This document shows positions 31,935 through 32,756 of a stretch of 32,756 nt of DNA, in pieces. This DNA comes from Novosphingobium sp. (lineage in GTDB: Bacteria; Pseudomonadota; Alphaproteobacteria; Sphingomonadales; Sphingomonadaceae). Every line of letters starts with the position of its first letter. Within the stretch, counting starts at the first letter, position 1. The position numbers and the translations under genes are program-made. The notes under the pieces are model-generated. The model worked only from the letters and a program-made list of their open reading frames with translations, did not search any database and had not been told where the DNA came from. The stretch lies in contig NZ_JAIEPN010000015.1 of assembly GCF_019748365.1 (NCBI RefSeq), positions 1 to 32,756 of the forward strand. Direction: 5' to 3'.

Positions 31935-32435
31935 ATGAGACCCCTCATGCAGGGAACTCACATCGTTTACGGACTGGTCGGGGCCTTGGCAATCGCACTC
32001 ACGATTGCCGCGATCACCGATATTCGCCGCCGCCAGATCGACAACTGGCTGAATGCCGCCATTGCTGCGGGTGCGCCCCTGTTCTGGTGGGCATCGGGCC
32101 TGGCGCTTTGGCCGGGGGTCGCGCTCCAGCTTGGCCTCGCGGTGGTCACCTTCTTCGTCCTCGCCGGGCTCTTCGCGCTGAAGGCCATGGGCGGTGGCGA
32201 CGTCAAGCTCCTCACGGCGCTGGCGCTGTGGATGCCGGTGCTGCTGTTCCTGAAGCTGCTGGTCATCATGGCGCTCGCAGGGGGCGTGCTGACCATCACG
32301 ATGGGCATGTGGCACATCGCGCGGCGCCAGAAGGACAAGCTCAAGATCCCCTACGGCATCGCCATCGCGACCGCAGGACTCTGGATCATCACCACCACCG
32401 ATTGGAGCGCTCTGAACGCCGTTGCGGCGGGCTGA
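31935..32435 (+). CDS. cpaA: Tad-type prepilin peptidase CpaA/TadV
   Basis: 166 residues from ATG 31935; ATG 31947 and TTG 31926 are also in frame, and none has a good ribosome-binding site. Aspartic peptidase of family A24 that processes Flp prepilin for the Tad pilus. It has four or more membrane segments and the two active-site aspartates: Asp29 in TDIRRRQIDNW and Asp89 in MGGGDVKLLTA (the GxGD motif). It is the short Tad form, which lacks the N-methyltransferase domain of PilD. As the first gene of a cpa locus followed by cpaB, it marks the start of a Tad/Flp pilus cluster that continues beyond the window. Confidence 0.9.
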   Translation: MRPLMQGTHIVYGLVGALAIALTIAAITDIRRRQIDNWLNAAIAAGAPLFWWASGLALWPGVALQLGLAVVTFFVLAGLFALKAMGGGDVKLLTALALWMPVLLFLKLLVIMALAGGVLTITMGMWHIARRQKDKLKIPYGIAIATAGLWIITTTDWSALNAVAAG

Positions 32436-32442
32436 CGCTATC

Positions 32443-32450
32443 TTAACCAT
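32443..32450 (+). promoter_or_regulatory. CtrA half-site candidate upstream of cpaB
   Basis: TTAACCAT is the extended CtrA half-site known from Caulobacter. A second TTAAC occurs at 32474, 31 bp (about three helical turns) further on. Both lie in the 58-bp cpaA-cpaB gap. In Caulobacter the pilus genes are under CtrA control, which makes the site plausible, but an 8-base match can occur by chance. Confidence 0.4.
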
Positions 32451-32493
32451 TTTGCCCGAATGATGCGGGCGGATTAACGGCAGGATTGAAGCC

Positions 32494-32756
32494 ATGGACA
32501 GGAAGAAGCTGTTGCTGCTGGTAGGGGCGCTGATCGTGGCGATCGGCACGGCCTTTGCTGCCAGGAGCCTGTTTGCGGGCGCCGCATCGCCGCAGGCAGC
32601 TGCCGCCGCGAAGGTGCAGATGGGCGCCAAGGTGCTCGTCGCCAACCGCGCGCTCCCGGCCGGCACGATCATCACGGCAGACGCCATGGGCTATCAGCCC
32701 TGGCCGAAGGACCTTGTCCAGGACGTCTACTTCACCGAAGACAAGACCGACATGTC
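32494..32756 (+). CDS. cpaB: Flp pilus assembly protein CpaB (N-terminal part, truncated by window end)
   Basis: The first 87 codons are present. ATG 32494 has an AGGA 10 nt upstream. MDRKKLLLLVGALIVAIGTAFAARSLFAG is a membrane anchor or signal peptide, shown here as KKLLLLVGALIVAIGTAFA. After an Ala-rich linker comes the start of a SAF domain (VQMGAKVLVANRALPAGTII, then ADAMGYQPWPKD). CpaB/RcpC is a periplasmic part of the Tad pilus apparatus, thought to interact with the CpaC secretin. A CtrA-like box lies upstream. The remainder of the gene is outside the window. Confidence 0.9.
   Translation, partial: MDRKKLLLLVGALIVAIGTAFAARSLFAGAASPQAAAAAKVQMGAKVLVANRALPAGTIITADAMGYQPWPKDLVQDVYFTEDKTDM

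Noticed and set aside
1..32756. CRISPR arrays, insertion sequences, prophage or integrative elements
   Set aside because: No regularly spaced direct repeats, no transposase, integrase or phage genes, and no att-like duplications were seen. All repeats are short palindromes.

Overview
The window is GC-rich chromosomal DNA, apparently from an alphaproteobacterium of the order Sphingomonadales (Novosphingobium/Erythrobacter-like). Three things point there. The gene orders argS–SPOR–nagZ–scpA–scpB–tatA–tatB–tatC and ispH–thrB–rnhA are typical of alphaproteobacteria. The intergenic palindromic repeats are of kinds common in sphingomonad genomes. Several genes carry a GCTA-type -10 element like that of alphaproteobacterial housekeeping promoters. 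Nothing looks like a prophage, a CRISPR array, an rRNA or tRNA gene, or a transposase. Assignment to a genus is inference only.

Layout. 1-102 is the 3' end of glnA with its terminator. 159-1144 is a gene-free stretch of about 1 kb holding several palindromic repeats and an orphan leftward promoter. 1145-2644 (+) encodes two secreted proteins, a CHAP-domain hydrolase and a double cupin. 2641-4935 (-) is a membrane CHASE4-GGDEF-EAL cyclic-di-GMP enzyme. 5176-6600 (+) is an aldehyde dehydrogenase. 6665-15809 (-) reads, in transcription order, a VanZ-like membrane protein, threonine ammonia-lyase (ilvA), aminoacyl-tRNA-protein transferase (bpt), and the tamA-tamB pair for outer-membrane protein assembly. 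15914-19577 (+) is a tight three-gene operon: a beta-hydroxyacid dehydrogenase, an exported amidohydrolase and a glutathione S-transferase-like protein with an extra C-terminal domain. 19581-26939 (-) reads lipoprotein, argS, SPOR protein, nagZ, scpA, scpB, tatA, tatB, tatC. 27059-29473 (+) is ispH-thrB-rnhA. 29486-31829 (-) holds a DUF1508 protein and a lysophospholipase/FAD-oxidoreductase pair. 31935 to the end (+) opens a Tad/Flp pilus locus with cpaA and a truncated cpaB.

How the genes relate. Most are core functions: nitrogen and threonine metabolism, isoprenoid synthesis, translation, condensin loading, peptidoglycan recycling, Tat export and outer-membrane biogenesis. Many are coupled by TGATG, ATGA or GTGA junctions (tamA/tamB, scpA/scpB, nagZ/scpA, tatB/tatC, dehydrogenase/amidohydrolase, thrB/rnhA). 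The accessory part is the dehydrogenase-amidohydrolase-GST operon, which looks like a small catabolic or detoxification unit of unknown substrate.

The observations most worth following up are four. A palindromic repeat has been absorbed in frame into the signal-peptide region of the amidohydrolase. Five genes share a GCTA -10 element placed 5-8 nt (mostly 7) before the start codon, which predicts leaderless mRNAs. An orphan, near-consensus promoter fires into the 1-kb gene-free stretch. The GST-like protein has a C-terminal domain of unknown function. I did not find anything I would call a wholly new multi-gene system.
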